A stretch of 64,000 nucleotides of DNA from Simmondsia chinensis (GCA_018398585.1 JAGTTD010000008.1:28077208-28141207), one strand, 5' to 3'; shown: positions 10,951 to 23,325, numbered from the stretch's first letter. Numbers and translations are program-made. The notes: generated by a model from the sequence alone, not told the origin.

Positions 10951-11377
10951 TGTTATAAAATTATAGGCAAATTATACTCTATGGGAAGGTAATAAAAAGA
11001 CAAATCCAAATATACTTAAAAAAAAATAGCAAGTATTTTATATCAGAATGAGATTATTTTATTAAAATATTTCTCTCTCTCTTTCTCTCGTTATTTTTTT
11101 CCCCTTTCTCTTTCTTTTCTTTTCCTTTTCTTTTCTTTCTTTTCTTCTTGTTTCTTTGTGTGTGTAATATATATACATAAAAGGGGGGATGAGTCATCTA
11201 AAGGGTGGCTCATATTGTGACATGTGTCACAGTTTACCCAAATATCCATTTATATATATGTATATGTATGTATACGTAAATAAGTATTTTACATAATTTT
11301 TAATTTTTTATGATATTTAATAATATCCAAACTTGACTGTAAAATTTGTACCCGAAAAATATCCAATATTTACAATA
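10951..11377 (-). repeat. 5' LTR of copia C (right end)
   Basis: On the plus strand it starts TGTTATAAAATTATAGGC and ends ATATTTACAATA (final C of CA changed to T). It holds the same pyrimidine block as the left LTR, without the long TA run. Confidence 0.87.
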
Positions 11378-11640
11378 ATTTTTAAGTTTTTCCAAATATT
11401 AGTATTATCTTTCTTTGGTTTCTATTAGGTTTTTGTGTTAGATTGTTTTATTTTAAGTTTTCTTATTAGTTTTTTTTTTCTTTCTTTTAACTTTTTAGCA
11501 CCTTTAAAACTTGGTTTAGTTAAGCTTTTTATTATATTGTAGTATTTTATTTCTTTTTCATTATTGCTATCTTTCTTTTGACTTGTAATCGAAAGAACAC
11601 TGCGACAAATCAGAAAAACCAAACGAACTGAAACAATGGC
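11378..11640 (+). other. Gypsy A leader, second part
   Basis: T-rich untranslated leader continuing from 5333 after copia C. The first five bases are the right copy of the ATTTT duplication. No gene is seen; minus-strand frames here are shadows of A/T-rich sequence. Confidence 0.65.
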
Positions 11641-12800
11641 TAATGAAAATAATGATAATGAAGAGCTTTAAAAGATTACGCCGACCCAACTGTTGGTGGA
11701 TGCACTTCCAGCATTCGATGTTCACCCATACAAGCAAAAAATTTTGAAATAAAGCCTGTGATAATACCAATGATTCAACAGACAGTTCAATTTGGAGGTC
11801 TACCTTGTGAGGACCTGAATCTACATATCACCAACTTTCTTGAGATATGTGATACATTTAAGCACAATGGCGTCAATGATGATGCCATTCGCTTAAGACT
11901 ATTCCCGTTCTTACTAAGAGACAAGGCCAAGGCACTATTAATGTCATTGCCATCAGGTACCATCACCACTTGGGATGATTTGGCACAAAAAATTTCTTGC
12001 TAAATATTTTCCACCAGCCCAATAAGCTAAAATGAAGAATGACATGACCTGTTTTACGCAATACAATATGAAATCATTGTATGATGCATGGGAACGATAT
12101 AAAGAACTTATAAGAAGGTCGACACACCATGGTTTACCAGTTTGGATGCAAGTCCAAACGTTTTACAATGGTTTGGCACCTAATACCCAAACAATGGTGG
12201 ATGTAGTTGCGGGAGGAGCCCTAAATAACAAGACACCAGACGGAGCATACGAGTTGCTAGAGGTAATGGCTAGCAACAACTATGTGAGAATAGCTAATCG
12301 AACAATGCAAAGGAAACTTGCAGGTATTCATGAAGTAGACGCATTAACCACATTGTCGGCTCAAATTTCATTGATTCGGAAACAGTTGATTAACATAGGT
12401 GTTAATGCCATACAATCTCCTATGCTAACATGCGAGTTTTGTGCAGGAAATCATGCGAGCATATAATATCAGATAGGGAACCCCTTTACCACAGCCTCTT
12501 CAAATCACGAGCAAGCCAATTTTGTTTTAAATTTTCAAAAGTCACAACATAATATCTATTCCAACACTTACAATCCCGGGCGGAGAAACCATTCAAATTT
12601 TTCATGGAATAGCCAAGGGATTAAAAAACAACCCGTTCACGCACAACAAGAAAAGAAAATTGATCTCGAAGATATGTTCAATAAGTTTGTGCAAGAAACC
12701 AGAAATTTCATGCAACAAACACAAACAAATTTTCGAAATCAAGAATTTGCTATTAGAAACCTCGAGACCCAAGTTGGACAAATTTCAAAATAACTCTCTG
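11640..12800 (+). pseudogene. Gypsy A gag
   Basis: Gag of gypsy A, the capsid and nucleocapsid precursor. The retrotransposon Gag domain is clear: PCEDLNLHITNFLEICDTF, then AIRLRLFPFLLRDKAKALL and LPSGTITTWDDLAQKI, then YDAWERYKELIRRSTHHGLP and FYNGLAPNTQTMVD. A short CEFC...H nucleocapsid piece lies near 12432-12460. The coiled stretch NQEFAIRNLETQVGQISK ends it. Stops at about 12001 and 12465 and a frameshift near 12003-12030 break it. Confidence 0.85.
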
Positions 12801-13300
12801 AAAGGTGTCAAGGTTCCTTGCCTAGTAACATAGTTACTAACCCATGAGAGCACGCCCAAGCAACTGAATTAAGAAGTGGGAAAACTCTAAATGAACCAAC
12901 TCAGGTAACCAAGATTGCACAAAACGAACAACTCCTAATTGACTTGTCCACATACACGACCAAGAAACTAAAAATGAAGAAGGGACAAAAATCTAAAATA
13001 AAGATAAACCAAAAAGGGTGATCCGTTCACTCGTCACCGCCTTGACTATTCCAGCTAAGGAATAGGGTAAGGGGCTACCTTTTAATTATTTAATATTGAC
13101 TAATAAAGACTTCTTTTCTTGCTTTAACTCTTTAGTTTGAATAATCCATTCTCATTATCTTTCATAAGTTAAGTATTTGGATTGCTAGAATGTCGCTGGC
13201 AACGAAATTCCACTGAACTTCAACCTTACAAACCGAAGGTTTCGTTCCCTCAACGTTCGAAAAAGACAAAAGCGGGTGAACAATTTGCTAAATTTTTGGA
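12801..13300 (+). other. Gypsy A gag-protease linker, decayed
   Basis: Plus-strand fragments such as ATELRSGKTLNEPTQ (about 12860-12905) are the usual 'RSGK' segment between Gag and protease of such elements. The rest is too decayed to read. No separate gene. Confidence 0.5.
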
Positions 13301-14040
13301 AGTTTTCAAAAGATTATAGTAGATCCCAAATATGCAAAATTTATTAAGGAAATCCTATCTAACAAAAGGAAGTTGGGATAATTCGAAATAGTGGCATTAA
13401 CTGAAGAATACAATGCCATACTACAAAAGAAGTTACCTCCCAAGCTAAAAGATCTAGGGAATTTTACTATATCTTGCACCATTGGCTCCATTAGCTTTGA
13501 TAGAGTTTTATGTGGTTTAGGTGCAAGAATTAATCTAATTCTTCTCTCTGTGATCAGGAAGCTTGGCTTAGGAGAGGTGAAGCTAACTACAGTATCTCTC
13601 CAACTTGCGGACATATCGATCAAGTATCCAAGAGGTGTAGTCGACAAATTCATCTTCCCGGAAGATTTCATAGTACTTGACATGGAAGAGGATCGAGAGA
13701 CACCTCTTATTCTTGGATGACCCTTCCTTGCTACAGGAAGGACTGTGATAGATGTACAACAAGGGAAACTCATTTTAAGAGTGCAAGATGAACATGTAAC
13801 CTTCAATGTTTTTAATGCTATGAAATTTCCCACTAACATTGATTCTTGTTTCGAGGTTTATATTATAGACAGTTTGGTAGCCGAGAAGTTCAGGGACACA
13901 TTCCCTAAGTTACCACTTGCAGCATATCTAACAAAGTCAGGGACCTTAGACACTGAGAATGAATTGATAAGGGGAATGTGGCCATTACTTGGAGGATTGC
14001 GAACCTTATGATTCCCATCTTGAAGCAAGAGTGGAGGACA
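13300..14040 (+). pseudogene. Gypsy A protease
   Basis: Aspartic protease of the Athila/Tat-like type. GNFTISCTIGSISFDRVLCG, then LGARINLILLSVIRKLGLGE, SLQLADISIKYPRGVV and LDMEEDRETPLILG are visible at 13455-13720. The catalytic Asp of the DLGA motif is Gly (CGLGARIN), so it could not cut. A stop at 13718 and a frameshift separate the tail, which goes on to about 14010. Confidence 0.85.
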
Positions 14041-14800
14041 TATAAGCGATTGAAACTCAACAAAGAATAAGAGAAGATAAGCTTCCAAATTTTGAGCTCA
14101 AGCCACTGCCATCTCATCTCAAGTATGCTTATCTTGGTAATTCTAACACTTACCCTATTATTATTAATGCTTCTTTGAGTAATGTCGAATAGGAAATGTT
14201 GCTTAGAGTTCTAAGGGAGCATAAATCAACCATTGGATGAACCCTTTGAGACACCAAGGGAATCAGCCCTTCCTTATGCATGAATAGGATTCTCATGGAA
14301 GATAGATTCAAGCCTACTGTGCAGCCACAACGTCGAGTAAACCTTTCTATGAAGGAGGTGGTAAGGAAAGAAGTTGTGAAGTTATTAGATGCCGAGATCA
14401 ATTATCCCATATTTGATAGTCCATGGGTAAGTCTAGTGTAAGTAGTTCCAAAGAAAGGGGGGATAACCATTGTAGAAATGAGAACAGCGAGCTCACCCCT
14501 GCTAGGATCGTCACAGGGTGGCGGGTATGTATAGATTACAGGAAACTTAATGATGCCACCTAAAAAGGCTATTTTTCCTTACCATTCATTGATCAATTGT
14601 TAGAAAAACTTGCTGGCCATTCGTAGTACTGTTTCCTTGATGGTTATTCAGGATACAACAAAATTGCCATAGCACCAGAAGATCAGGAAAATATCACTTT
14701 TACTTGTCCATATGGTTCCTTTGCCTCTAAGCGAATGCCTTTTGGTCTATGCAATGCTCCTGCCATATTTCAGCGGTGTATGATGGTAATCCTTAGTGAA
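14041..14800 (+). pseudogene. Gypsy A reverse transcriptase, first half
   Basis: Decayed sequence leads into the gypsy reverse transcriptase: HRILME near 14276, then WRVCIDYRKLND (about 14520), LPFIDQLLEKLAG, FLDGYSGYNKIAIAPEDQE and MPFGLCNAPAIFQRCMM, ending VILSE at 14800. Here the RTE LINE begins. The catalytic FMDD block is on the far side at about 25765. Stops lie near 14440 and 14560. Confidence 0.9.
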
Positions 14801-14826
14801 CAACAACAACAACAACAACAACAACA
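14801..14826. repeat. (CAA)n microsatellite, 3' tail of the RTE LINE
   Basis: Eight CAA units followed by AA. On the minus strand it is the (TTG)n tail typical of RTE-type elements. Confidence 0.85.
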
Positions 14827-14865
14827 AACCCAGTGCCTTAAGGGCTCCCGAAAAAGCGGGGTTTT

Positions 14866-14891
14866 GGGGGGGGGGGGGGGGGGGGGGGGGG
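14866..14891. repeat. Poly-G run, 26 bases
   Basis: An uninterrupted G run inside the RTE tail, next to GGGGTTTT. Related copies of this tail usually carry only a few G here, so it is an expansion or an assembly effect. It could fold into a quadruplex. Confidence 0.85.
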
Positions 14892-15168
14892 TTGATGTAC
14901 GCAGCCTTCCCCCTTTAGGGTATGAAGTTGAAGAGAGGCTGTTTCCGAGGACCTCTAACCTGATTATGTCATCTTCGTGTCATAGTGACCTGTGAGCAAA
15001 AGGGTATCAAAGCAGAAGAGTAAGCTATAGCATAAAACAAGCAATACAAAACATAACGCCCCAGAGGAGACATCGAGGCAAAACCTTCCATACTAGGCAG
15101 CAAGTAAAAACAGATAGGCAGATAGTAGACTGCAGAAAGTAGATAGATATGCGTATAGGAAGATAGGT

Positions 15169-15173
15169 GCAGC
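15169..15173. repeat. Target-site duplication, left copy, gypsy B
   Basis: GCAGC here and GCAAC at 25289-25293 flank the LTR ends of gypsy B; one base differs. Confidence 0.8.
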
Positions 15174-16652
15174 TGACGCGCCTCAGATTTACGCATCTTT
15201 TAATTGTTATTTTAATTATTTTGCACCTATTTAATTATATTTCTACATTCATTTTGGCAATTTTTATGTTTAGCAGGTTTGAAATCAAAGTTTCGAAAAT
15301 TATCAAATCTAGTGGAAATAAGACAAATTCGATGCGACAACAATTAAATTAAGTCAATTGAGATTCGGGACATGAATGTATAAGTTTGGAACTCAAGCCC
15401 GACCCTTATAGGGCCCAAAACGCATCAACCCCCAGCCCATCAATGCCTCAGCCCGTTTGAGCTCAGTCCATCAACGCCCAGCCCAATAGCCCCTGTTCAC
15501 CAGTGGCCCAGCTCCGGCCCGATCGACCACCAGCCCACGACACCACCATCACCGACCTTAGCCCGTTTTAGCTCAACCCATCGCATCACCTCCGGCCCAA
15601 CAGCAGGCCCACTTCGACACCAGCTCAGGCTCACCAGCACAGCCCACCACCGATCTACTCGGGCCCAGGCCTAGCGGACGTAGGGTTCTATCAGGCAGCT
15701 ACATCGTTTAAATTGGTGAGGGGTGTTCAATTTTGGGGGTGGACCGCCTCTCTCTCTTAGCTCCTGTTTTCTCTTCGCCTCTCAGCTCTCTCTCTCTCTC
15801 TCTTTTTTGAGATTTTTATTTTTCTATCTTTTTCGTTAAATTGGAACTGAAGCGAAATTAGCGTGAAGACCGACATGAGTTCGTTCATCTCCTCCTTCAC
15901 CGGATCATCCTTGATGTAGAGCTAACTTACTCTCTGGGGTTAGATGAAATCTTAGCCTTTACTTTTGTTTACTGTTAATTTGGGTTAATTTGATTGTTTA
16001 CATGAATTGCTTGGTTGAGATAAATACTTTGAAGTACTATATTTTTTATTGTTTATTCAATTGATATGATTATTGAGTTTGTAACCTTTAATTGTTGATA
16101 TTGATATTTATAAATTAATTCTTTGTGCTTGTAGCCTTAGGATTAATTAATCAAGCAATAGCATTAACCGAATTGTTAATTAAAGCCTATCTTCCCTATA
16201 CTTTAGTTAGATAGGGTCAATACGTAATAATTAACAATACATTAGGTAGAGCCTATTTTCCTTACGCTTTAGTTAGATAGGGTCTATACGCAATACTAAC
16301 AACATTATCTTAGTAGGTTAAAACTTGTAGCCTAAACCACTACCCGTGTGACATCAATAATCCCAATTTGAGAGTTAACGCAAAAATAATTGGCTAATGA
16401 TGGATTCAAAACCCTAGGTTCCAATTTAATACATTTTTCCGATTAGAAGTAGATTACTTTAGTTTAATTGTCGTTTTCTAGATTAATTAACACAAAGATA
16501 TCACTTTTCCTTAAATCAATTTAGATCATAGATTAAATTCACGTACTCTTAGTCCCTGTGGTTCGACACCCTCTCGCCCTACCCTTCAATTTAGGTGTGT
16601 TTAATAGACAGGGTTTTATATTAAATTTTGATAGACGTAGAAAAGCACATCA
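15174..16652 (+). repeat. 5' LTR of gypsy B
   Basis: It begins TGACGCGCCTCAGATTTACG and ends AAAAGCACATCA. A CAGCCC-rich block lies at about 15430-15670, a CTCTCTCT tract at 15748-15805, and two 65-bp direct repeats built on GCCTATCTTCC...TTAGTTAGATAGGGTC at 16183-16310. It differs from the 3' LTR by many C/T and G/A changes, so the element is not young. Confidence 0.92.
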
Positions 16653-16996
16653 AGATTTTGGGGCCATTGCCGGGGACTAGGTAACGTTCGTGATTTTATT
16701 TTTGTGATTTTCTTTGGTTTTTAGTTTTCTTTAATTGTTTTTAATTGTTATTGTCCCTCTCTTTAAAAAATAAAAAAATAAAAAAAATTTTAAAAAAATA
16801 TTTTCTTTACTTTTCTTAAAAAGGTTTTTATTTTATATTATTTGTTTTTTTATTTATTCATTTTTAAAGCATTATTTATCTTGTAATTTTCGTGCATAGG
16901 TTGATTTTAGGATAGTTTGTTATTTGTTTTTCTTTTTAGTGTTTGTTTTGCTAGTTTTAGTCATTAGTTTTATTTGCTTCTTGTGATTGTTTATTT
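16653..16996 (+). other. Gypsy B leader with primer-binding region
   Basis: Starts AGATTTTGGGGCCATTGCC, the primer-binding place, followed by a T- and A-rich untranslated leader. No gene. Confidence 0.7.
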
Positions 16997-17901
16997 ATGC
17001 ACGGTTGCCGCTCTTTGTCTCTTGACCTTACTAGATTCGACCCTGAAATTGAAAGGACCTTAAGGGACTTTAGAGCCCTACACCGAGCACAAACCGCAAT
17101 GGCTGACGAACAACAACCATGTCCACTTATGGAGTACTTGACTCCCACCACATACGCTTCATCTTCATGCATTAGGTTGCCACTTGTAGCCCATCAGTTC
17201 GAGCTTAAGCCACATACATACAGATGCTTCCTTCATTCCATGGCTCAGGTAATGAGAACCCGTCCACACACTTGAACAGTTTCATGGAGGTTTGCTCAAC
17301 CTTCAGGATTCCTAACATTATTGATGACGCCATCTTACTTCGTCTTTTTCCTTTCTCTTTAAAGGATAAAGCTAAGTATTGGTTAGGCACCTTACCTAGT
17401 GGGACGATTAGTACTTGGACTCAGATGCAACAAGAATTTCTTAAGAAATTCTATCCCATTAGTAAGACTAACACTGCTAGGAGAACTACTAACACCTTCG
17501 CCCAACTCCCTACTGAGGAGTTTCACGAGAGTTGGGATAGGTTTAGGAAACTCTTACGAGCTTGTCCACATCATCCTATCCCTAAATGGCAGTTAGTCCA
17601 AAATTTCTATTATGGGTTGAATGAAACTGTTGATGCCTCATACGGTAGTCAGTTCCTTAGGAAGAATGAGGATGAGGCGTGGGAATTGTTTGAACATTTG
17701 AATGAGAAGTCACAATAGAATGCCGCACATGCACGTTTAAATATTGCTAGGTTAAATAGTGGAAAAGTACATGAAATTGCTCACACTTCCATCTTAGATA
17801 AGAAAGTAGACTCTCTTGCCTCTTCTGTGGAGCAGCTTACTTCCTTATTTAAGATGACCTTGACCCCCTCTACTATGCCTAATGTGTCTAATGTTTAAAA
17901 C
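16997..17901 (+). pseudogene. Gypsy B gag
   Basis: Gag begins at the ATG at 16997 (MHGCRSLSLDLTRFDPEIER). A one-base slip near 17215-17224 moves reading to the frame that carries the retrotransposon Gag domain: LNSFMEVCSTFRIPNIIDDA, LRLFPFSLKDKAKYWLGTLP, EFLKKFYPISKTNTARR, ESWDRFRKLLRACPHHPIP and FYYGLNETVDASYGSQ. In-frame stops at 17716-17718 and 17896-17898 separate it from the next long frame, which is in the same phase. It would form the particle shell. Confidence 0.9.
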
Positions 17902-20232
17902 ATGCATAGTGCTTGTTCTTCATGTTCTAGTGTCTCTCATTCTACGCTTGATTGCCCATCAGTTTCATCTATTGTTGAGTGGTCGGAGGAACAGGTTAGT
18001 GTAGCCCAAGGATTCTCAAGGAACGACCCATACTCGAACACGTATAATCTGGGTTGGAGAAACCATCCAAACTTCTCCTGGAGCCAAGGAGGAGAAGGAC
18101 AGTTTATGCCACAGCAACCGAACCCACGACCTCAACAATCCGGTATGCCCCGACCTTTTGGTTTTCAACCACAAGGGTATGCTTCCAACTACTCTCAACC
18201 TCCTAATTTGAGCTCTAATTTGAATTTTGAAGAGAAGGTTTTGAGTGCACTGAAAAGTTTGGAAGCTAATTCCCAACTCCTCCACTCCCATACACAATCG
18301 ATCTCAAAGTTAGAAACCCAAATAGGTCAACTAGCTAACACTTTGAGTAGGAGAGATGAGGGAAGACTCCCTAGCCAAACCGTAGAAAACCCTAGGAACT
18401 GTGTGAGGCAAGACAACTATCCTCCCCATCAAGAGCAAGCAAAGTCCGTTACAGTGTTAAGAAGTAGGACGGAGGTTGACAATGGGGTGAGTGTTGAGAG
18501 TGAAGTACCCATAAGTGGCGAGGGAGAAGAAAAGAGCAAGGAAAGAGAGAAGGCAAACGATGAGGTCATGCACCCTTTTCCCACTCCTAAGACCTCTGAT
18601 CTTCCTTCCTCATATGTACCTAGAGTACCCTTCCCCCAGGCTTTAGTTGCACCACATCCAAATGGAAAGGACAAGAAGTGGGAAGATATTTTGGAGATGT
18701 TTAGGCAAGTAAAGATAAACATTCCCCTTCTTGATGCGATTAAACAGATCACGGCCTATGCAAAGTTCATTAAGGATTTACTGGACCAAAAGAGGCGATC
18801 TAAAGCACATCTTCCTAAAAAAGGGTATTTAGCCGAGCAAGTGAGCTCTATTCTGAAGTGTGACACTCCATTTAAGTACAAATACCCTGGTGTCCCCACC
18901 ATCTCTTGTTTACTTGGAGACTACCCAATCGATAAAGCCTTACTGAACTTAGGAGTGAGTGTCAACATTATTCCTTACTCGGTTTATGAGAAGTTAGGCC
19001 TGGGAGAGTTGCAACCCGCCACGGTAACCTTGCAATTAGCAGATAGATCAACTAGAATTCCCCGTGGTGAGCTGATTAATGTGCTAGTGAGAGTAGACAA
19101 AGCCTTGTTTCCTGCTGATTTCCTTATGCTTGATATGGAACCTTCTAGTCATTCAAAAAACCATGTCCCTATCATTCTAGGTCGGTCTTTCTTAGTGACG
19201 GCCTATGCTACCATTAATTGTAGATCTGGGGTAATGGATGTTAGCCTTGCCAATATGACTATTAGATTGAATATTTTTAAGGCTTCGTTGTCACCCTCTA
19301 GTGAGGATGAGTCGGAGTGTTTCTGGGTGGATATTATTGATAATTTGGTGGACCAAACACTCCCTTCTATCCTCGTTAGTGATTCCCTTGAGCGAGCACT
19401 AGTATACGATTGTTCTGATGATTTTGAAATTGAAAATGACATTAGAGAGATGAGTGATTTGCTTGAGTTGTGTGCCCCTTTAGAGACTTGTCATTGGTTT
19501 TCAAAAGTAGAAGCTTTACCTACGCTTTCGGATTTCCCTGCCTTGCCTTCCATAGTTTCACCACCCAAACTTGAACTTAAGTCGTTGCCATCTACTCTTA
19601 AGTATGCTTTCTTAGGACCCGATGAGACTTTACCTGTGATGATCTCTTCTCAGTTGTCTAGGGAACAGAAAGATGCATTGATGATAGTGCTTAGTGATCA
19701 TAAGAGTGCCATTGGGTGGTCTGTGGCTGATTTTAAGGGTATAGACCCTTTCATGTGTATGCATAGGATTTTTTTTGATGAGAATGCTAGACCCACTAGA
19801 GAGATGCAAAGGAGGTTGAACCCTAACATGAAGGAAGTCGTAAAGAAAGAGATTGTGAAGTTGCCTGATGTGGGTATGATTTACCTAATTTCTGATGGCA
19901 GGTGGGTTAGCCCTATTCAGATAGCCCTAAAGAAGTCGGGCGTTACAGTGATTAGGAGTAGCGATGGAGATTTAGTTCCTACTAGGGAGACCATGGGCTG
20001 GAGGGTTTGTATTGACTATAGGAAGCTTAACTCTGCCACTAGGAAGGACCATTTTCCTTTACCATTCATTGACCAGATTTTGGAGAAGTTAGCTAGTGAT
20101 GTATATTCAAGATATAACCAGGTAGCAGTCTACCTAGAGAATCAGGAGAAAACGACCTTTACATGCCCCTTTGGCACATTTGCCTACCGTAGGATGCCAT
20201 TTGGTTTATGTAATGCGCCTGCTACATTTTAG
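17902..20232 (+). pseudogene. Gypsy B gag-pol frame: nucleocapsid, protease, reverse transcriptase (first half)
   Basis: This 776-codon open frame is the longest in the window. In order: a CCHC zinc knuckle CSSCSSVSHSTLDC (residues 5-18), a Pro/Gln-rich linker, a coiled segment (LETQIGQLANTLSRR, about 140), the VLRSRTEV segment, and the aspartic protease at about residues 330-440 (KALLNLGVSVNIIPYSVYEK, LQLADRSTRIPRGE). Then comes reverse transcriptase from about 600 (WRVCIDYRKLN, LPFIDQILEKLA, MPFGLCNAPATF). The protease active-site DLGA reads NLGV, so the catalytic Asp is lost. A TAG at 20230-20232 stops the frame just before the catalytic FMDD block. Confidence 0.92.
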
Positions 20233-21875
20233 AGATGCATGATGTCTATCTTTTCTGACATGGTAGATAGATTTCTTGAGGTTTTTATGGACGATATCTC
20301 TATTTTTGGACCTTCGTTTGATGAATGCTTGCAGAATTTAAGGCTTGTGCTAAAAAGATGTGAAGTGACCAATCTTGTTTTGAGTTGGGAAAAGTGTCAC
20401 TTTATGGTTCAAGAGGGATTGTATTGGGTCATAGAGTGTCTAAGAAGGGTATTGAGGTTGATAAGGCTAAGGTCGATCTGATTGCAAACTTACCCCCTCC
20501 CTCAAACGTGAAGTAAGTTAGATCCTTTCTAGGTCATGTAGGTTTCTATAGGAGATTCATTAAGGACTTTGAGAAGTTAGCCAGACCATTAACTAGCTTG
20601 CTAGCTAAGGAGACATCATTTGAGTTTGATGAGTCTTGCCTAGAAGCTTTTCAAAAACTACGGTCATTACTTGTTTTGGCCCCCATTAAGCCCCCAGATT
20701 ACTCTCTTCCTTTTGAAATTATGTGTGACTCTTCTGATTTTGTTATAGGTGCTATCCTAGGTCAAAGAGTAAACAAAGTGCCTCATGTCTTTTACTATGC
20801 CAGTAAAACTCTTAATGATTCACAACGCCATTACACTACTACTGAAAAGGAGTTGCTAGCTGTCGTGTTTGCTCTAGACAAGTTTTGTTCTTATCTTTTG
20901 AGGTCAAAAGTCATTATCTATTCTGACCATGCTGCATTGAAATATTTTCTCTCTAAGAAAGAAACGAAACCTAGGCTAGAAACGAAACCTAGGCTCATTA
21001 GGTAGATTCTTCTACTTCAAGAGTTCGACATTGAGATTAGAGATAAGAAAGGTGCAGAGAATGTGGTAGCTGACCATCTTTCTAGGATTTTCTTTGAGCA
21101 TCATGATCCATCTATTTCAATGCATGACTCTTTTCCCGATGAGAAACTTTTTGTTGTCTCCCATTCACGTGGCCCTTGGTTTGCAGATATTGTTAACTTC
21201 CTCGCTACAGGTGCGATTCCATCTACTTGGTCTAAGCAAGAAAAGGATAGGTTTTACTCTCAAGTAAAGCACTTTTACTGGGACGACCCCGACTTGTTTA
21301 AACATTGTGCGGACCAAGTAATTTGTAAATGTGTTCTAGAGTGTGAGTATCATAGCATTTTATCTTTTTGTCACTCATATGCTTGTGGAGGACACTTTGG
21401 AGGTCGTAGGATTGCCGCAAAGGTCCTACAGTGTGGTTTTTATTGGCCTACTCTGTTCAAGGATGCTCACAAGTTTTGTCTTGCATGTGAGTGTTGTCAG
21501 CGCACTGGCACAATGACACGTCGAGACATGATGCCTTTGAACCCCCTTTTAATTGTGGAAATATTTGATGTTTGGGGTATTGACTTTATGGGATCATTTC
21601 CCCCATCCTTTGGGTTTCTTTACATACTTTTAGGGGTCGACTATGTGTCTAAATGGGTTGAGGCTATACCTACTAGGACCAATGACCACAAAGTGGTCAT
21701 GCAATTTGTCAAGGATCACATTTTTAAACGCTTTGGTACCCCTAGAGCACTCATTAGTGATGGTGGAAGTCATTGCATTCATAGGTCATTTGAGACACTT
21801 CTTAGGAAGTACTCAGTGCATTATAAGATTGCCGCCCCCTATCATCCTCAAACTAGTGGTCAAGTAGAGCTTTAA
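20233..21875 (+). pseudogene. Gypsy B reverse transcriptase (second half), RNase H and integrase
   Basis: Continues in phase after the TAG: RCMMSIFSDMVDRFLEVFMDD with the catalytic DD intact (20288-20296), then a one-base slip near 20415 and a TAA near 20513. RNase H follows with Asp in IMCDSSDFVIGAILG, Glu in TTTEKELLAVVFALDK and Asp in IIYSDHAALKYF. Integrase has the zinc-binding region (HSILSFCHSYACGGH, CLACECCQ) and all three acids: WGIDFMG, ISDGGSH and SGQVEL. A tandem 18-bp repeat adds six residues near 20961-20996. A stop lies at 21003. Confidence 0.92.
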
Positions 21876-22406
21876 AACCATGAGATCAAGTCCATACCTG
21901 AGAAAACAGTTCGTCCTGATAGGAAAGATTGGTCCCTTAGGTTGAATGATGCTCTTTGGGCTTACCGCACTGCCTATAAGACCCTACTTGGTATGTCTTG
22001 CTGTAGGTTGGTCTTTGGTCAAGCATGTCATTTACCAGTTGAGCTAGAACACCGTTCTTATTGGGGCACTAGAGCCTTGAATTTCGACTTAGACCAAGCT
22101 GGATCTAACCGAAAGCTCCAAGTGAGTGAACTTCAGGAGTTAAGAAATGAAACTTATGAGAATACAAAGATTTACAAAGCTAAAACCAAGGCTTTTCATG
22201 ATAAACATATTTTGAGGAAAACATTTGCTTCTGATCAAAAGGTTTGGCTTTTTAATTCTAAATTGCATCTTGTTCCTGGCAAATTGAGATCTAGGTGGGA
22301 TGGTCCTTTTGTGGTTAAGCAGGTATACCCCTCGGGTGCAATTGATATATATAACTCTAAAGATGGTCGTGCGTTCACTGTAAATGGTCAAAGGCTTAAC
22401 CTGTAG
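21876..22406 (+). pseudogene. Gypsy B integrase C-terminal region
   Basis: The frame is in phase with the integrase core after a stop at 21873-21875: [80 protein letters not shown] and [20 protein letters not shown], ending at TAG 22404-22406. This is the usual end of pol in this lineage, and there is no chromodomain. It would help bind DNA during integration. Confidence 0.88.
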
Positions 22407-22724
22407 TCTAGTTGGATGGCATTGCTGATGGACAGCTTATCGAAGTTGTCTCTTTGATGGACACCATGACTGATACTTGATCTCTGCTTGATTCACTGCG
22501 CCCGGCTGAAGGCATAAAATTTAGCGCTCCTAGGAGGCAACCTAGGTTTGTTATTTCTTGTTTTTAATTTCATTTTTAAACTAATTAGTTGCTTCGAGGC
22601 TTATTTTCTCTCTTTTCAGGTTCTTGTGCCAGGTTGAAGGAATCATATATAGATGTCCACGCCGTCTCGTCAGGTTGTATTGCTCCATCTCACCTATCTC
22701 TTGTGCTTTGATGATTGATGTTGT

Positions 22725-22742
22725 TGCATTGAGGACAATGCA
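22725..22742 (+). other. Hairpin around GAGGAC, gypsy B 3' untranslated region
   Basis: TGCATT-GAGGAC-AATGCA: a perfect 6-bp stem with a six-base loop. The same loop in gypsy A (28133-28154) has a different but still paired stem. Confidence 0.6.
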
Positions 22743-23184
22743 TGATTTAGGTATGGGGGTGAGGCTCATTTGCATATGCTCATTTTTGGTCAAATTTTTA
22801 AAATTTTGAACATCTTTTTTTGCATTTTGTGCGTGCATTATAACCATTTAGTCAAGTTTTCCTTGATCAATGCGTATGTTATGATGACAGTGGGATTAAT
22901 TGCTTATTTCATTCTCTTAATTCCATGAAATTAAATGATTCTTCTTTATACTTGTTAATGAGTGTTGTTGATTATTGTTGATATTAATGGGTTCTACTCA
23001 TGCCGCTCATATATTCACTGAGCACAGGACTTTCATGTTGCAGAAAATTTGAAGAATTTGAGTGAACAACCTTATGTATCTTGAGTTTTGCAAGCCTACC
23101 CTATTGGCATATCCTAATCCTTGCCCTTGATGTTATGTAAAGTACTGGTTGGTCAATGTCAATTGTAATGATGAAGTATGTGTT

Positions 23185-23325
23185 ATAAAAAAAAAAGTCA
23201 AAAAATGGACAGAAAAGAAAGAGGAAACAAAAAGTAAAAAAATGAAAAGGAAAAAAAAAGGAGAAAAAAAGGGTTTCCTTCAAAAGAAAAAGGCAAAAAA
23301 AAAAGAAAAAGTGAAAACTGGTGTA
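23185..23325 (+). repeat. A/G-rich low-complexity tract
   Basis: Runs of A and AAAGAAAG-type purines in the gypsy B 3' region. The small frames on both strands here (Lys-rich or Phe-rich) are by-products. Confidence 0.8.

Larger units (their letters stand above)
5339..11377 (-). mobile_element. Ty1/copia LTR retrotransposon C (minus strand)
   Basis: Direct LTRs at 5339-5796 and 10951-11377 bound a badly decayed minus-strand copia element: Gag near 10400-10880, integrase near 8600-9060, reverse transcriptase near 7900, RNase H near 5950-6450. It sits in the leader of gypsy A with an exact 5-bp duplication and is the same family as copia D (58509-63804). It carries a hAT-like MITE (6533-7117) that D lacks. 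Almost no open frame survives, so it is a dead copy. Confidence 0.88.
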
